Source: JBDTVS01 sp040007095 (GTDB lineage Bacteria; Acidobacteriota; Vicinamibacteria; Vicinamibacterales; CAVVIG01). Taken from it: DNA of 64,000 nt. The stretch spans positions 1 through 64,000 of the forward strand of contig JBDTVS010000072.1 in the NCBI GenBank assembly GCA_040007095.1. Reading direction: 5' to 3'. This document shows, piece by piece, positions 37,234 through 46,750 of this stretch (position 1 is the stretch's first letter; each line of letters starts with the position of its first letter). Both the position numbers and the translations under genes were made by a program. Under the pieces are notes generated by a model. The model did no database searches, was not told where the DNA came from, and saw only the letters and a list, made by a program, of their open reading frames with translations.

Positions 37234-38775
37234 ATGGGAACACGTAATCTCGTGACGACGGGCATTAGCGGGTTGGATGCGATCCTGGCGGGTGGCATTC
37301 CGCGCACGAACATCGTGCTGCTCGAAGGCGCCATTGGCACGGGCAAGACGACGCTCGGCCTCGAGTTCGTCTACCGCGGCGCCCTGCAGTTCGGCGAGCC
37401 TGGCATCGTGGTCCTCTTCGAAATCTCGCCGGATAAGCTCGTTCGCGACGCGGCGCAATTCGGGTGGGATCTGCCGGCGCTCGAGCGTGCGCGGACACTC
37501 AAGATCATCTACACCACGCGCGAGGTGTTTGCCCAGGAGCTGCAGCAGGCCGACAGCCTGCTCCTCGAGGAGGCGACGCACATTGGCGCCCGGCGCCTGT
37601 TCGTGGACGGCGTCCCGGGCGCGATGAGCGTGCCGGGGAACCGCATCGGTCCGGAGGCGCGAGATGCCTTTCACCTCCTCGCCGAAGGACTGCAGCGCGA
37701 GAATCTCACCGCGGTCCTCGCGGTGGAGGCGACGGCTTTGAGCGCGCAGTCGCACGCCGCGCTGCCGGAAGAGTCCATTGCCGATACGGTCATCCGGCTG
37801 CGGATGGAAGAGATGACCCGTGCGACGGTTCGGTCGATCGAGATCATCAAGTCGCGCGGCCACGATTACCAGATGGGCCGCCATACGCTCAGGATCGTCG
37901 ACGGGGTCGGGGTGGAAGTGTATCGACGCGTGCAGGCGCCGCGGCAGGGCCGCGACGACATGGCGGCGTTCGATCCGACCACGCGAATCACCACGGGTGT
38001 GCCCGGGCTCGACCCGCTGGTGAATGGCGGCTACCTGCTCGGGAGTACAACCGTAGTTGCCGGCATCTCAGGGGTCGGGAAAAGCGTGATGGGCCTGCAC
38101 TATCTGGCCGAGGGCGCACGCCTCGGGCAGCGCAGCCTGATGCTCTCGCTGGATGAGCCGATCCGGCAGATCATCCGCAACGCCAACAGCATCGGGATCG
38201 ATCTGAAGACGCACATCGACAGCGGCCTCGTGCAGGTGCAGTTCGACACGCCGCAGGAGATCGAGATCGACCGTCACTTCCATCACATCGAAACGATCAT
38301 GGACACGTTCAAGCCGACGCGCGTGCTGTTCGACAGCCTCTCGACGTATGGCTCGAACCTGGGGACGACGGGACGCACGTTTCGCGACTTCTTTCACGCG
38401 CTGGTCGCCCTGATGAAGGAATATCAAACCGCCACAATCTACAACCACGAGAATCCGGAGATGCTGGGGATGGCGTCGATGATGGGGGCTTTTCACATGA
38501 GCTCCCTCGTCGACAACATTTTGCTGATGAACTGGGTTGAGATGGGGGACGTCTTCCGTCTGGCCTTGACCGTGGCAAAAATGCGCGCCAACGCCAACAC
38601 GCGCGCCACCCACGAGTGCGAGATTGTGCACGGCCAGGGGATGCGGGTCCTGACGCGGCAGGTGTCAACGCCGCTGGTGTATCCATTTGCCAGTTATCAA
38701 AATCTGATCTCACGCAATCCCACGCGGCGTCAGAATCCCGGTCCGTCGACTCCTGGCGACGGCGAGGCCCGATGA
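37234..38775 (+). CDS. KaiC-family double RecA-fold ATPase/kinase, copy 1
   Basis: A 513-residue protein made of two KaiC domains. Walker A motifs are GAIGTGKTT near 31 and GISGVGKSV near 276. Where KaiC has a catalytic Glu pair after the first strand, domain 1 shows F-E-I (E63, I64) and domain 2 D307-E308. The sequence HMSSLVD puts Ser423-Ser424 at the place of the phosphorylated Ser/Thr pair of cyanobacterial KaiC. A short Pro-rich tail follows. The ATG sits behind GGAGGAGGAAGG (GTG three bases before is possible) and the stop overlaps the next gene in ATGA, so its product is made together with the PocR-GGDEF-EAL protein. No KaiB gene is adjacent to this copy. Clock function should not be assumed. 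Confidence 0.9.
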   Translation: MGTRNLVTTGISGLDAILAGGIPRTNIVLLEGAIGTGKTTLGLEFVYRGALQFGEPGIVVLFEISPDKLVRDAAQFGWDLPALERARTLKIIYTTREVFAQELQQADSLLLEEATHIGARRLFVDGVPGAMSVPGNRIGPEARDAFHLLAEGLQRENLTAVLAVEATALSAQSHAALPEESIADTVIRLRMEEMTRATVRSIEIIKSRGHDYQMGRHTLRIVDGVGVEVYRRVQAPRQGRDDMAAFDPTTRITTGVPGLDPLVNGGYLLGSTTVVAGISGVGKSVMGLHYLAEGARLGQRSLMLSLDEPIRQIIRNANSIGIDLKTHIDSGLVQVQFDTPQEIEIDRHFHHIETIMDTFKPTRVLFDSLSTYGSNLGTTGRTFRDFFHALVALMKEYQTATIYNHENPEMLGMASMMGAFHMSSLVDNILLMNWVEMGDVFRLALTVAKMRANANTRATHECEIVHGQGMRVLTRQVSTPLVYPFASYQNLISRNPTRRQNPGPSTPGDGEAR

Positions 38776-40631
38776 CACAGACCACCGATCCCGTGTTCGA
38801 TCTCACGGTATGGGGGCCCGCGCTCAAGAAATACGGCGACGTCGTCCAGCTGAGTGTCGCCCTCTACGGGGCGGACGAGCAGATGGTCTGCGGGCCGCTG
38901 CCCGCGACGCCGATCGCCACGATATTCCAGGCGCACGGCTACGATCCCGGCGTCCGAGCGGAATGCCTCCGGGCATGCCTGGCGCGCACCAGCGACGACC
39001 GGTCCCCGGTCGTGGTGAGCACGGCGTCACAGCTGGCGGTCGTCGGTGTCCCCCTTCAGCTCGACGGCCGGACGGTGGGCGCCGTGGTGGCCGGCTACTC
39101 CCTGGTCAACTTTTGTGACTCCGCAGCGATTGCGCGGCTCGCGCGCGCGAGCGGGACGCCCTTTCCGGCGCTGTGGGCCGTCGCGCGAAGCCTGCGACCT
39201 GTCCCCTCGCGACGGCTGGTGCAGCTCGGAGAGCTTCTGCAGGTACTCGTGGACACGCTGCTGAGTGAGAATGCCCACCGGCGACAGGCCGAACACGCGG
39301 CACGGCGCTTCTCCCATTTAGCGGGTCACGACTCGTTGACGGAGCTGCCAAACCGTTCGCTGCTCTTCGACCGTCTGACGCGCGCGCTGGCCCTGGCCCA
39401 TCGTCACGGCCGACGGCTGGCGCTGTTGTTCGTGGATATCGATCGCTTCAAGCACATCAACGACTCGCTCGGACACGCGCTTGGCGACGGGCTGCTGCAA
39501 CTCGTGGCCCGCGAAATCTCGCAGTGCGTACGGGGCGCGGATACCGTGAGCCGGTATGGCGGCGATGAATTCGTCGTCCTGGTTACCGAGCTGAAGCGCG
39601 CGGAAGATGCGGGCGAGGTCGCGCTGAAGATCGTCGCCGCCGTGACCCGGCCCCAGACACTGGCCGGCCACGATCTCCGCATCTCCGTGAGCCTGGGGAT
39701 CAGCGTGTTCCCCGATGACGCCCAGGATGCGGAGACCCTGCTCAAACATGCCGATTTGGCGATGTACCATGCCAAGGATCAGGGGCGGGGAGGCTACCAG
39801 TTCTTCCAGCCCGAGCTGAACGTGCGAGCGGTCGAACGGCAATCAATCGAAGCCGGGCTGCACCACGCGCTCGACCAGCGAGAATTCACGCTGCTGTATC
39901 AGCCGAAAGTCAATCTGAAGACCGGGGCGCTGGCCGGCGCCGAGGCGCTCATCCGGTGGCAGCATCCGGATCGAGGGCTGCTGGCACCGGCCTGGTTCGT
40001 GCCGATCGCAGAGGACTGTGGGCTGATCATGGCCATCGGCCGGTGGGTCGTCGCGGAAGCGTGTCGCCAAGCGCGGGCGTGGCAGGACGCGGGCCTCCCG
40101 CCGACGCCGGTGTCGGTGAACATTTCCGCGGTAGAGTTTCGGGCCAAGAGTTTCCTCGAGCATATCGTCAATATTTTGAACGAGACCGGCCTGGACCCGC
40201 GTTGGCTCGAAATCGAACTCACGGAAAGCGTGTTGATGGGGGACGTCACGGCCGCGACCGCCGTGATCCGCGCGCTCAAGGCGCTCGGCGTGCAGCTGGC
40301 CATCGACGACTTTGGCACCGGCTGGTCCAGCCTGAGTTACTTGCGACACTTGCCCGTCGACGCGATGAAAATCGACAAGTCGTTCGTCCAGGAAATCACC
40401 ACCGGATCCAACGCCGGTCCGATCGTCAGCGCGGTCATCAATATGGCCAAGAGCCTCAAGTATCGCGTGATTGCCGAGGGAGTGGAGACCGTCGAACAGT
40501 TGGCATTCCTTCAGGCCGAGGACTGCGGGGAGGGGCAGGGATACTATTTCAGCCGGCCCCTGATCGCGCAGCAGTTCGCCCGCGTCATGGAACGCGGCAC
40601 GACCCGGTCAGGCGTCCAGCCCTTCAGCTAA
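38772..40631 (+). CDS. PocR-GGDEF-EAL cyclic-di-GMP enzyme
   Basis: A 619-residue protein. Residues about 15-150 form a PocR-type sensory domain, usually binding small hydrophobic ligands. The diguanylate cyclase domain has the active GGDEF at 263 with the inhibitory RxxD site (RGAD) just before it. The phosphodiesterase domain has EAL at 391, then ELTES, DDFGTGWSS, KIDKSFV and AEGVET, all catalytic residues present. It could therefore make or degrade c-di-GMP. No membrane helix is seen, so it is cytoplasmic. The ATG overlaps the KaiC stop (ATGA), which suggests a stoichiometric partner of KaiC. Confidence 0.93.
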   Translation: MTQTTDPVFDLTVWGPALKKYGDVVQLSVALYGADEQMVCGPLPATPIATIFQAHGYDPGVRAECLRACLARTSDDRSPVVVSTASQLAVVGVPLQLDGRTVGAVVAGYSLVNFCDSAAIARLARASGTPFPALWAVARSLRPVPSRRLVQLGELLQVLVDTLLSENAHRRQAEHAARRFSHLAGHDSLTELPNRSLLFDRLTRALALAHRHGRRLALLFVDIDRFKHINDSLGHALGDGLLQLVAREISQCVRGADTVSRYGGDEFVVLVTELKRAEDAGEVALKIVAAVTRPQTLAGHDLRISVSLGISVFPDDAQDAETLLKHADLAMYHAKDQGRGGYQFFQPELNVRAVERQSIEAGLHHALDQREFTLLYQPKVNLKTGALAGAEALIRWQHPDRGLLAPAWFVPIAEDCGLIMAIGRWVVAEACRQARAWQDAGLPPTPVSVNISAVEFRAKSFLEHIVNILNETGLDPRWLEIELTESVLMGDVTAATAVIRALKALGVQLAIDDFGTGWSSLSYLRHLPVDAMKIDKSFVQEITTGSNAGPIVSAVINMAKSLKYRVIAEGVETVEQLAFLQAEDCGEGQGYYFSRPLIAQQFARVMERGTTRSGVQPFS

Positions 40632-40852
40632 CAGCCCGTGGTGAAAGTCCGTCGTCGCACCGAGGCGGACGATGCGCCCGGATCGCCAGACGCGAAACGC
40701 GAGAATGCCGGGAGTATTTGAGCGGTGAGCAACGCCGGAGGCGGGATCCAGCGTTCGCCGGATGCAGACGGACTTTTACCACGGGCTGCTCAGGCAGGGT
40801 GCCCTTCGCGTGAGCTCTCGGCCGAGGCCGCCGTCGTGATGAGCGCGCTCGG

Positions 40853-42730
40853 TCAGGTGCTATCGGTTTCGGCGTAGGGAAGAGCAGCTGCTTGGCTGGC
40901 GTGCTCCCCCGGATCAGCGGCGGCGATGAATGCGGCGAATCTGTCCGGAGCCAGCGGCCGGCTGATGAAATATCCCTGTGCCTCGGTGCACTGATGGTGG
41001 CGCAAGAAATCGAGCTCTTCCACCGCTTCAACGCCTTCAGCCACCACTCGCAGGTTGAGGCTGCGCGCCATGGCGATCACCGACTCGACAATCGCGGTCT
41101 CCTTTGGTGCCGTCCTGATCTGGTGGATGAATGACTGATCGATCTTGAGCGCACTCAGCGGAAAGGTTCGTAGATAACTAAGGCTGGAATAGCCGGTGCC
41201 AAAGTCATCGACCGCGAGCTGCACACCGGTCTTTCTCAACTCATTGAGGATTGCCGCGCTCGTCTCGGCGCGCTTCATCAGGACACCTTCAGTCAGTTCC
41301 AGTTCAAGGCAGTGCGGATTGAGTCCGGTCTCAGTCAGAATCGAGAACACGCTCTTCAGGAAATTCTCACTTCTGAACTCCACCGCCGAGATGTTGATCG
41401 CGATGGTCGGGATGGGCGACCCTTCGCGGGTCCAGGCCACCGCCTGCCTGCAGGCTTCACGAAGAACCCACCGACCGAGCGGCACAATCAGCCCGGATTC
41501 CTCCGCGACGGGAATGAACTCAGCGGGCGAGATCTGGCCTCGTACTGGATGCGTCCAGCGAATTAACGCCTCGGCGCCGGTGATGGCGCGGCTGAGCAGA
41601 TTGATTTTGGGCTGATAGTGCAACGCGAAGTCATTCCGTTCCAGGGCGCTCCGCATCGCTTCTTCGATCGACTGACGGGCGGTGGCGCGGGCGTTCATTG
41701 ACGGCGTGAAGAAGCAATAGCTCTGTTGCCCATCCGCCTTCGCCTGGTACATCGCCGTGTCGGCGTTCTTGATCAGTGTGTCGGCATCTTGACCGTCGTC
41801 CGGGTAGACGCTCACGCCGATGCTGGCCGTGACATGGAGGTTGCGCTGATCGATGGCATGGACTGACGCCACGCCCTGCAGGATGCGTTCGGCGACGACG
41901 CTCGGGTTCTCGACGTGTGCCAAATCCTGAAGCAGGATGACGAATTCATCCCCACCCTGACGGCTGACGGTATCAGACGGGCGGACGCATTTGACGAGAC
42001 GCATCGCGACAGATTGCAGCAGCTTATCGCCGGTATGATGGCCGAGCGAGTCATTGATGTGTTTGAAACCATTCAGATCAAGGAACAGGACCGAGAACGG
42101 CATCTCGCGCCGGGACGCCATGGCGATGGCCTGGGTGACACGATCGAGGAGCAGCATGCGATTCGGCAAACCGGTCAGGAAATCGTGTTTGGCAGAGATC
42201 AGCCGCGCCTGATCGCGCTTCTGCTCGGTGAGGTCGGTCAGGACCATGCAGAATAGATCGGGCTGCTCGGCCCGCACCAGGCGGTCGATCGATAGCTGGA
42301 CCGGCACGGCCGTGCCGTCCGCGGCAGTAAGGTCCGCTTCCTCACGCTGGTGGTCGCTCGCGCCCGTTCGCAGCATTCGCAAGACCTGACGGCTTCCCGA
42401 CGCGAACCAGGTGTGAATCTCTGAGCCGATCACCTGTTGGAGCGGCGTCCTGAGCATCTCGGCAACGCGCCGATTGGCGTACAACACGATGCCCTCCGGC
42501 GTGACCGTGAGCGCCCCTTCGCTCATATTCTCGACCAGTGCCCGGTACATGTGATCGGCGCCCTGCAGCGTGAAGAGCTGCCCGCCCCCCGTGCCCGGGA
42601 CGAACAATGCATCCGTCTCACCAGTCAGTATCTCGTGCAGGCTCTCCTCAGCCTGTTGCAGCCGTGCGCGCAGGTCGTCGTTCTCGGCGACGAGCTGTTG
42701 TCGGGGTGTGAGCTTCTTCAGCCTCTTCAT
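40853..42730 (-). CDS. PAS-GGDEF-EAL cyclic-di-GMP enzyme in the kaiCB operon
   Basis: A 625-residue protein: a coiled coil at about 5-45 (AENDDLRARLQQAEESLHEI), a PAS domain at about 60-170 (MSEGALTVTPEGIVLYANRR), GGDEF at 259 with the I-site RPSD, and EAL at 386 with ELTEG, DDFGTGYSS, KIDQSFI and AEGVEA. Both catalytic domains keep their key residues. The first ATG overlaps the KaiB stop (ATGA). Its output half is closely similar in sequence to that of the PocR protein on the opposite strand, so the two loci probably derive from one ancestral module. The stretch 40632-40852 between the two convergent genes shows no strong terminator. Confidence 0.93.
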   Translation of the reverse strand: MKRLKKLTPRQQLVAENDDLRARLQQAEESLHEILTGETDALFVPGTGGGQLFTLQGADHMYRALVENMSEGALTVTPEGIVLYANRRVAEMLRTPLQQVIGSEIHTWFASGSRQVLRMLRTGASDHQREEADLTAADGTAVPVQLSIDRLVRAEQPDLFCMVLTDLTEQKRDQARLISAKHDFLTGLPNRMLLLDRVTQAIAMASRREMPFSVLFLDLNGFKHINDSLGHHTGDKLLQSVAMRLVKCVRPSDTVSRQGGDEFVILLQDLAHVENPSVVAERILQGVASVHAIDQRNLHVTASIGVSVYPDDGQDADTLIKNADTAMYQAKADGQQSYCFFTPSMNARATARQSIEEAMRSALERNDFALHYQPKINLLSRAITGAEALIRWTHPVRGQISPAEFIPVAEESGLIVPLGRWVLREACRQAVAWTREGSPIPTIAINISAVEFRSENFLKSVFSILTETGLNPHCLELELTEGVLMKRAETSAAILNELRKTGVQLAVDDFGTGYSSLSYLRTFPLSALKIDQSFIHQIRTAPKETAIVESVIAMARSLNLRVVAEGVEAVEELDFLRHHQCTEAQGYFISRPLAPDRFAAFIAAADPGEHASQAAALPYAETDST

Positions 42731-43095
42731 ACGCGGCCCGACGGACCTTCTGGGAGCCGTCTCTCATCCATGTCCCGCAAATCCAGCCTCGCCAGGACAC
42801 GCGCGGTGTTCGACAGATCGCCGATGATGCGGCGCACCGGGGGTGGCAATTTCCTGATCAGTGTCGGCACCGCAACGATCTGGTGATCGTGCGCCAGTTC
42901 CGGCTGCTGGTAGAGGTCAATCACGTCCAGCACGTAGCGTCCGCGGAGGTATTCTTCGCAGATGCGTTTGATGTTGGCGATGGACCGAATCGACCGCGGC
43001 GTCTGTCCAGCCACGTACAAGCGCAGCACATAGCGGACCGATTCTGCCAATGCGTTGGCCTTGAGGGGCCGGGGCCGGGGTTGATTCGATTTCAT
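42727..43095 (-). CDS. kaiB: KaiB-like protein
   Basis: A 122-residue thioredoxin-like protein with the KaiB features YVLRLYVAGQTPRS, NIKRICEEYL, YVLDVIDLYQQPELA and the C-terminal PTLIRKLPPPVRRIIGDLS. In cyanobacteria KaiB changes fold to bind KaiC and hand the signal to output proteins. Its start overlaps the KaiC stop and its stop overlaps the PAS-GGDEF-EAL start, so all three are translationally coupled. There is an extra basic N-terminus of about 18 residues. No KaiA is visible, as in all known non-cyanobacterial sets. Confidence 0.92.
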   Translation of the reverse strand: MKSNQPRPRPLKANALAESVRYVLRLYVAGQTPRSIRSIANIKRICEEYLRGRYVLDVIDLYQQPELAHDHQIVAVPTLIRKLPPPVRRIIGDLSNTARVLARLDLRDMDERRLPEGPSGRV

Positions 43096-44837
43096 TTCAA
43101 ACCTCTTCTGGCCTTGTTCGCTGTCGCGTCCACCTTCCGGCTCACCCCCATGTCGACACGCCCCTGTGCCAGCCGTGCGGTCTGAGTTTGTGCCTGCCCG
43201 ATCAGTCTCAGCGTCTCGGTTTCCTGGGCCTCGAACTCGCCGCGCAACGAGGCGATCTGCATCTCCAGCGCCTTCCGTTTCCGTTCGAGTCCGAGTTGTC
43301 TGAGTTCGATGTCCTGCTCACGCGTCAGCTGCGCGGCCTGCTCCTGCGCCTCCTGGGCCATCCGCGCCGAGCCGGCCAGCACGCCGCTCGAACCCACATA
43401 CACGTCGCGCAACTCCACTCCGTGATCGCTCAGCACGAACTCGCTAATCTGATTCGAATGGTTCATCCCCCGCGATTTCATGATGTACATGGCGCGGTTG
43501 CGCTCGCCGCTCGCTTCGAGCGCCCGCAGCAGCAGCCAGGTGTCGATCAGCGACGAGATATCGACTTCAGTATGTTCGGACGAATGGCCACCAGCGGTTA
43601 AGCTGGTCATGAAAGCGGTAATCTGACGTGTTTTCAGGAAATCCACCAGCCGCAACAGCAACGCCTTGACCTCGGCTTCGTTGTGGTCGCCGACGAAACT
43701 GTTCAAGGGATCAATGACCACGCCTTGCGGCTTGAACGAATCGATCGCTTTGCGCATCGTCATCAGATGCAGTTCCAGGCTGGTGAGCGTCGGACGCGCC
43801 GATTGGACGAGCAACAGACCCTTCGCCACCCACGACCCCAGGTCAATCCCGATCGAACGCGTGTTGCGTATCAGCTGGTCAGCCGATTCCTCGAAGGAAA
43901 AGTAGAGGGCGCGCTCGCCGCGGCGGCAGGTGGCGTCGACGAAGGTTGCCGCGAGACTGCTTTTGCCCGTACCCGCGATGCCGGTGACGAGCACGCTGCT
44001 GCCACGGTAGTAGCCCTTGCCCCCCAGCATCGTATCGAGGCGCGCCACGCCGCTCGAGATCCGTTCGGTGGAGGCTGGGTGCTGCAAGCCGAGGGAGGTG
44101 ATCGGCAGTACCGAAATGCCGTCGTCGTCGATCAAAAAGGGGTAGACGTTGGTGCCGTGCAACGAACCGCGGTACTTGATGATGCGCAGGAGACGCGACG
44201 ACCCCTGATTGGTCGCCTCCTGGTCGAGCGCGATGACGCAATCGGAGACGTACTCTTCCAGTCCCTGAAGTGTCAACCGGCCGTCGCCGCGCTCGCCGGT
44301 GACGATGGCCGTCACGCCTTTGTCTTTCAGCCAGTGAAACAGCCGGTGCAGTTCGGCGCGCAGGATGACCAGATTGGGCAGCCCGGCGAAGAGGGATTCG
44401 ATGGTATCCAGCACGACACGCTTCGCGCCGATGGAGTCAATCGCTTGCCCGAGGCGGATGAACAGTCCTTCCAGATCGTATTCGCCGGTCTCTTCGATAT
44501 CGGTCCGGTCGATGCGCACCGCGTCCACCACGACCTGATGGCGTGCGATCAGCCGTTTCAGATCGAAGCCGAGCGAGGCGACGTTCTCGGTCAACTCGGT
44601 CGCGGATTCTTCGAACGCGACAAAGACGCCCGGCTCATTGAACTGCGTCGCGCCGCGGACGATGAACTCCATCGCGAGGAGCGTCTTGCCACACCCCGCG
44701 CTGCCACAGATGAGCGTGGTTCTCCCGGAGGGCAGTCCGCCGAGGGTGATTTCGTCCAGCCCTTTGATGCCGGTCGGTGCTTTGGTCAGTTGCGTCCTCA
44801 CCGGCAATGCGGGCGCGTGCGCCTTCCGTCTGGTCAT
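43092..44837 (-). CDS. kaiC: KaiC-family double RecA-fold ATPase/kinase with C-terminal coiled coil, copy 2
   Basis: A 581-residue KaiC. Walker A motifs are GSAGCGKT near 44 and GIAGTGKSS near 286; both domains keep the catalytic Glu pair (FEESATEL and FEESADQL). VDISSLID places Ser428-Ser429 at the autophosphorylation site. After residue 480 the protein continues with a long coiled coil rich in Gln/Glu (QEAQEQAAQLTREQDIELRQ) that cyanobacterial KaiC lacks and that could recruit the output enzyme. Start ATG 44837 has GGAG upstream. It is the first gene of the kaiC-kaiB-PAS-GGDEF-EAL operon. Confidence 0.93.
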   Translation of the reverse strand: MTRRKAHAPALPVRTQLTKAPTGIKGLDEITLGGLPSGRTTLICGSAGCGKTLLAMEFIVRGATQFNEPGVFVAFEESATELTENVASLGFDLKRLIARHQVVVDAVRIDRTDIEETGEYDLEGLFIRLGQAIDSIGAKRVVLDTIESLFAGLPNLVILRAELHRLFHWLKDKGVTAIVTGERGDGRLTLQGLEEYVSDCVIALDQEATNQGSSRLLRIIKYRGSLHGTNVYPFLIDDDGISVLPITSLGLQHPASTERISSGVARLDTMLGGKGYYRGSSVLVTGIAGTGKSSLAATFVDATCRRGERALYFSFEESADQLIRNTRSIGIDLGSWVAKGLLLVQSARPTLTSLELHLMTMRKAIDSFKPQGVVIDPLNSFVGDHNEAEVKALLLRLVDFLKTRQITAFMTSLTAGGHSSEHTEVDISSLIDTWLLLRALEASGERNRAMYIMKSRGMNHSNQISEFVLSDHGVELRDVYVGSSGVLAGSARMAQEAQEQAAQLTREQDIELRQLGLERKRKALEMQIASLRGEFEAQETETLRLIGQAQTQTARLAQGRVDMGVSRKVDATANKARRGLK

Positions 44838-45011
44838 TGTTGATGACTCCGTCGGCTTGTCGATGCAGGTTCCGCGTCGTCAAATGGCGCACTGGCGCCG
44901 TCATCTCCACGGCGGCGCGGCCACGTTCGTAACCCGACGGTCGAGCAGCATCGAACTCGGGGCATGTCGTGACTGCGCCCGTGCCCACCCATTGGCTGCG
45001 CTTCCCGTAAC

Positions 45012-45408
45012 TCAACGCCGCAGCTTAATGCACCCGGGCGCGCGGTGACTGTTCACAATGGAACACCAGCCCGGCTCGGTGCAGTGCGGCGCGCGGTCTG
45101 GCAGCGGTTCGCGGTCAACGATCAGCGTCAACGCTTCCTTGATGTGCCCGTCGAGCGCTTCATGACTGACCTGATCCAGCTCGACGCCAATCCAACCACT
45201 GCCGCCGACATAGGGCGGACGATAGTAGGCGTCCAGCACCGCGACGTGGCCGTCATTGTGATGATTGTTGGAAAACATTGCGAAGACCCGTTGCTCGACG
45301 AAGAAGGTCGGCCCGCCGTGCGACAGCTTCTCCGTGACGTGCGGGAGCGAGAGACAGATCTTCCGTACCCGCCGCAACTGTCGCGCAAAGGGCTTCGCGT
45401 CATGGGCG
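45012..45408 (-). pseudogene. MmcQ/YjbR family protein, damaged
   Basis: The frame ARQLRRVRKICLSLP, EKLSHGGPTFFV, FAMFSNNHHNDGHVAV and PPYVGGSGWIGVELD is characteristic of MmcQ/YjbR (DUF419) DNA-binding-like proteins. About 20 residues normally found between GHVAV and the PPYVG strand are missing. The only suitable ATG (45403) is in another frame. The protein is therefore probably not made in full. Confidence 0.65.
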
Positions 45409-45642
45409 CCACACGCCTCTTCGGCGGGCGGGACGACCGCCAGCAGCAAATCGCATCGGTGAAGATCGGGATTACTGCCGGACGTCTGTGCACGTGCACG
45501 TCCACATGGACACTTCGGTGGCGGGCGGCGATGTTGCACGGATGGCAGATGATGCGACGAGGCCTGCAGTCGGTCGGAATATGAGGCGAATACCGCCGCG
45601 GGAGCTCGGCACGCCCGCAAGTGATCTCCTTTATGCTGAGGC

Positions 45643-46233
45643 GTGGAACAAACGCTCCTCGATTGGCTCATGCGTTACGGTGCGCCCGTATTGTTTTTAG
45701 CCCAGGTGTTGGGAGTTGTCGGTCTCCCCGTTCCGGATGAATTCTTGCTGACCGTCGCTGGTGCGCTCGTGCATCGCGGCCTGCTGAACGGCGCAACGAC
45801 GTCGCTGGCTGCAGTTGGCGGATGCCTGAGCGGCATCACCATCAGCTATCTGCTCGGACGTTTTGTCGGGCTTCCCTTCCTTCTCACGCGGCTGCACCTG
45901 CCGGCCGGTGCCGTCCAGCGTGCTCAGGCGTGGTTTCGTCGATTCGGCGGATGGCTCCTCACCTTCGGCTATTTCGTTCCCGGCGTCCGGCACGTCAGCG
46001 CCATCGCCGCCGGATCGACGCCCCTCAGTTACGCGACCTTTGCCCGTTACGCCTACCCGGGGGGCGGGCTGTGGTGCAGTGTCTTCCTGGGCCTCGGCTA
46101 CGTCGCGGGTGACCGGTGGCGCGAGGTCGTACGGGATTCACGGGCACACTTCGCCGTCGTATTTTTCGTTCTGGTCGCGTTGGTCGCCGCCTACGTCATA
46201 GTCAGAGCAACCGCTCACCGTCAGCACCAGTGA
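45643..46233 (+). CDS. DedA family membrane protein
   Basis: A 196-residue integral membrane protein starting at GTG 45643. It has the DedA/SNARE-associated fold: FLAQVLGVVGLPVPDEFLL, the glycine-rich YLLGRFVG segment, then WLLTFGYFVPGVRH with the conserved F-x-R/P-G-x-R pattern, and two C-terminal helices. DedA proteins act as flippases for undecaprenyl phosphate or phospholipids and support envelope homeostasis. It stands alone. Confidence 0.88.
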   Translation: MEQTLLDWLMRYGAPVLFLAQVLGVVGLPVPDEFLLTVAGALVHRGLLNGATTSLAAVGGCLSGITISYLLGRFVGLPFLLTRLHLPAGAVQRAQAWFRRFGGWLLTFGYFVPGVRHVSAIAAGSTPLSYATFARYAYPGGGLWCSVFLGLGYVAGDRWREVVRDSRAHFAVVFFVLVALVAAYVIVRATAHRQHQ

Positions 46234-46750
46234 CCGTGGGTCCTCGCGCGATGCACATCATCTCGTCAGGGTAATTCTAGAAGGCGACGGGAAATGCTGG
46301 AGCCGGTCTGAGGCGTAACGCGACAGCGCGAGCGCCGTTGATCCTCGCGGGCGTAACTCAGGGAGATGTCAGGCGATGAATGACGGGTGGTCTCACTCAC
46401 CACGGATCCCTGGATTGCGATACTGAGAGATCGCGATGGCACCTCCGTAGATTGCGGCGAGGCGAGGTCACCCGTCTCACACCGTGATGGGTGGACGGTT
46501 CGGTGTCGATGAACGCGCTGCGGGCCGCGGCAATTCGCGCTCTCGATGCGGAGTTTCACGCGGGTCTGGCGACTCAACCCGTGCTGAAGCAGAACTCCCG
46601 CAGGAAGAACCCAGCGGTTGATCGCGTGAAGACAGTCTCGAACGGGTTCGGCGGCTCGGTGATCTTCACGATCTCTCCATTCATCGAACCGATGCTTCCT
46701 GCCACTGCTCCGACCCCACGGATGTCTTGCTCGGCGCGCGGTCTGTGGAG
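46234..46750. other. Region with no supported gene
   Basis: Frames on both strands (for example 46266-46577 minus) have no domain that I can recognise and no clear ribosome sites. It separates the plus-strand DedA gene from the end of the minus-strand Fic gene. Confidence 0.4.

Noticed and set aside
37231..44837. Annotating the KaiC loci as a circadian clock
   Set aside because: KaiA is absent, copy 1 has altered catalytic positions, and KaiC homologues outside cyanobacteria often lack rhythmic function. The sequence supports an ATPase switch, not a clock.
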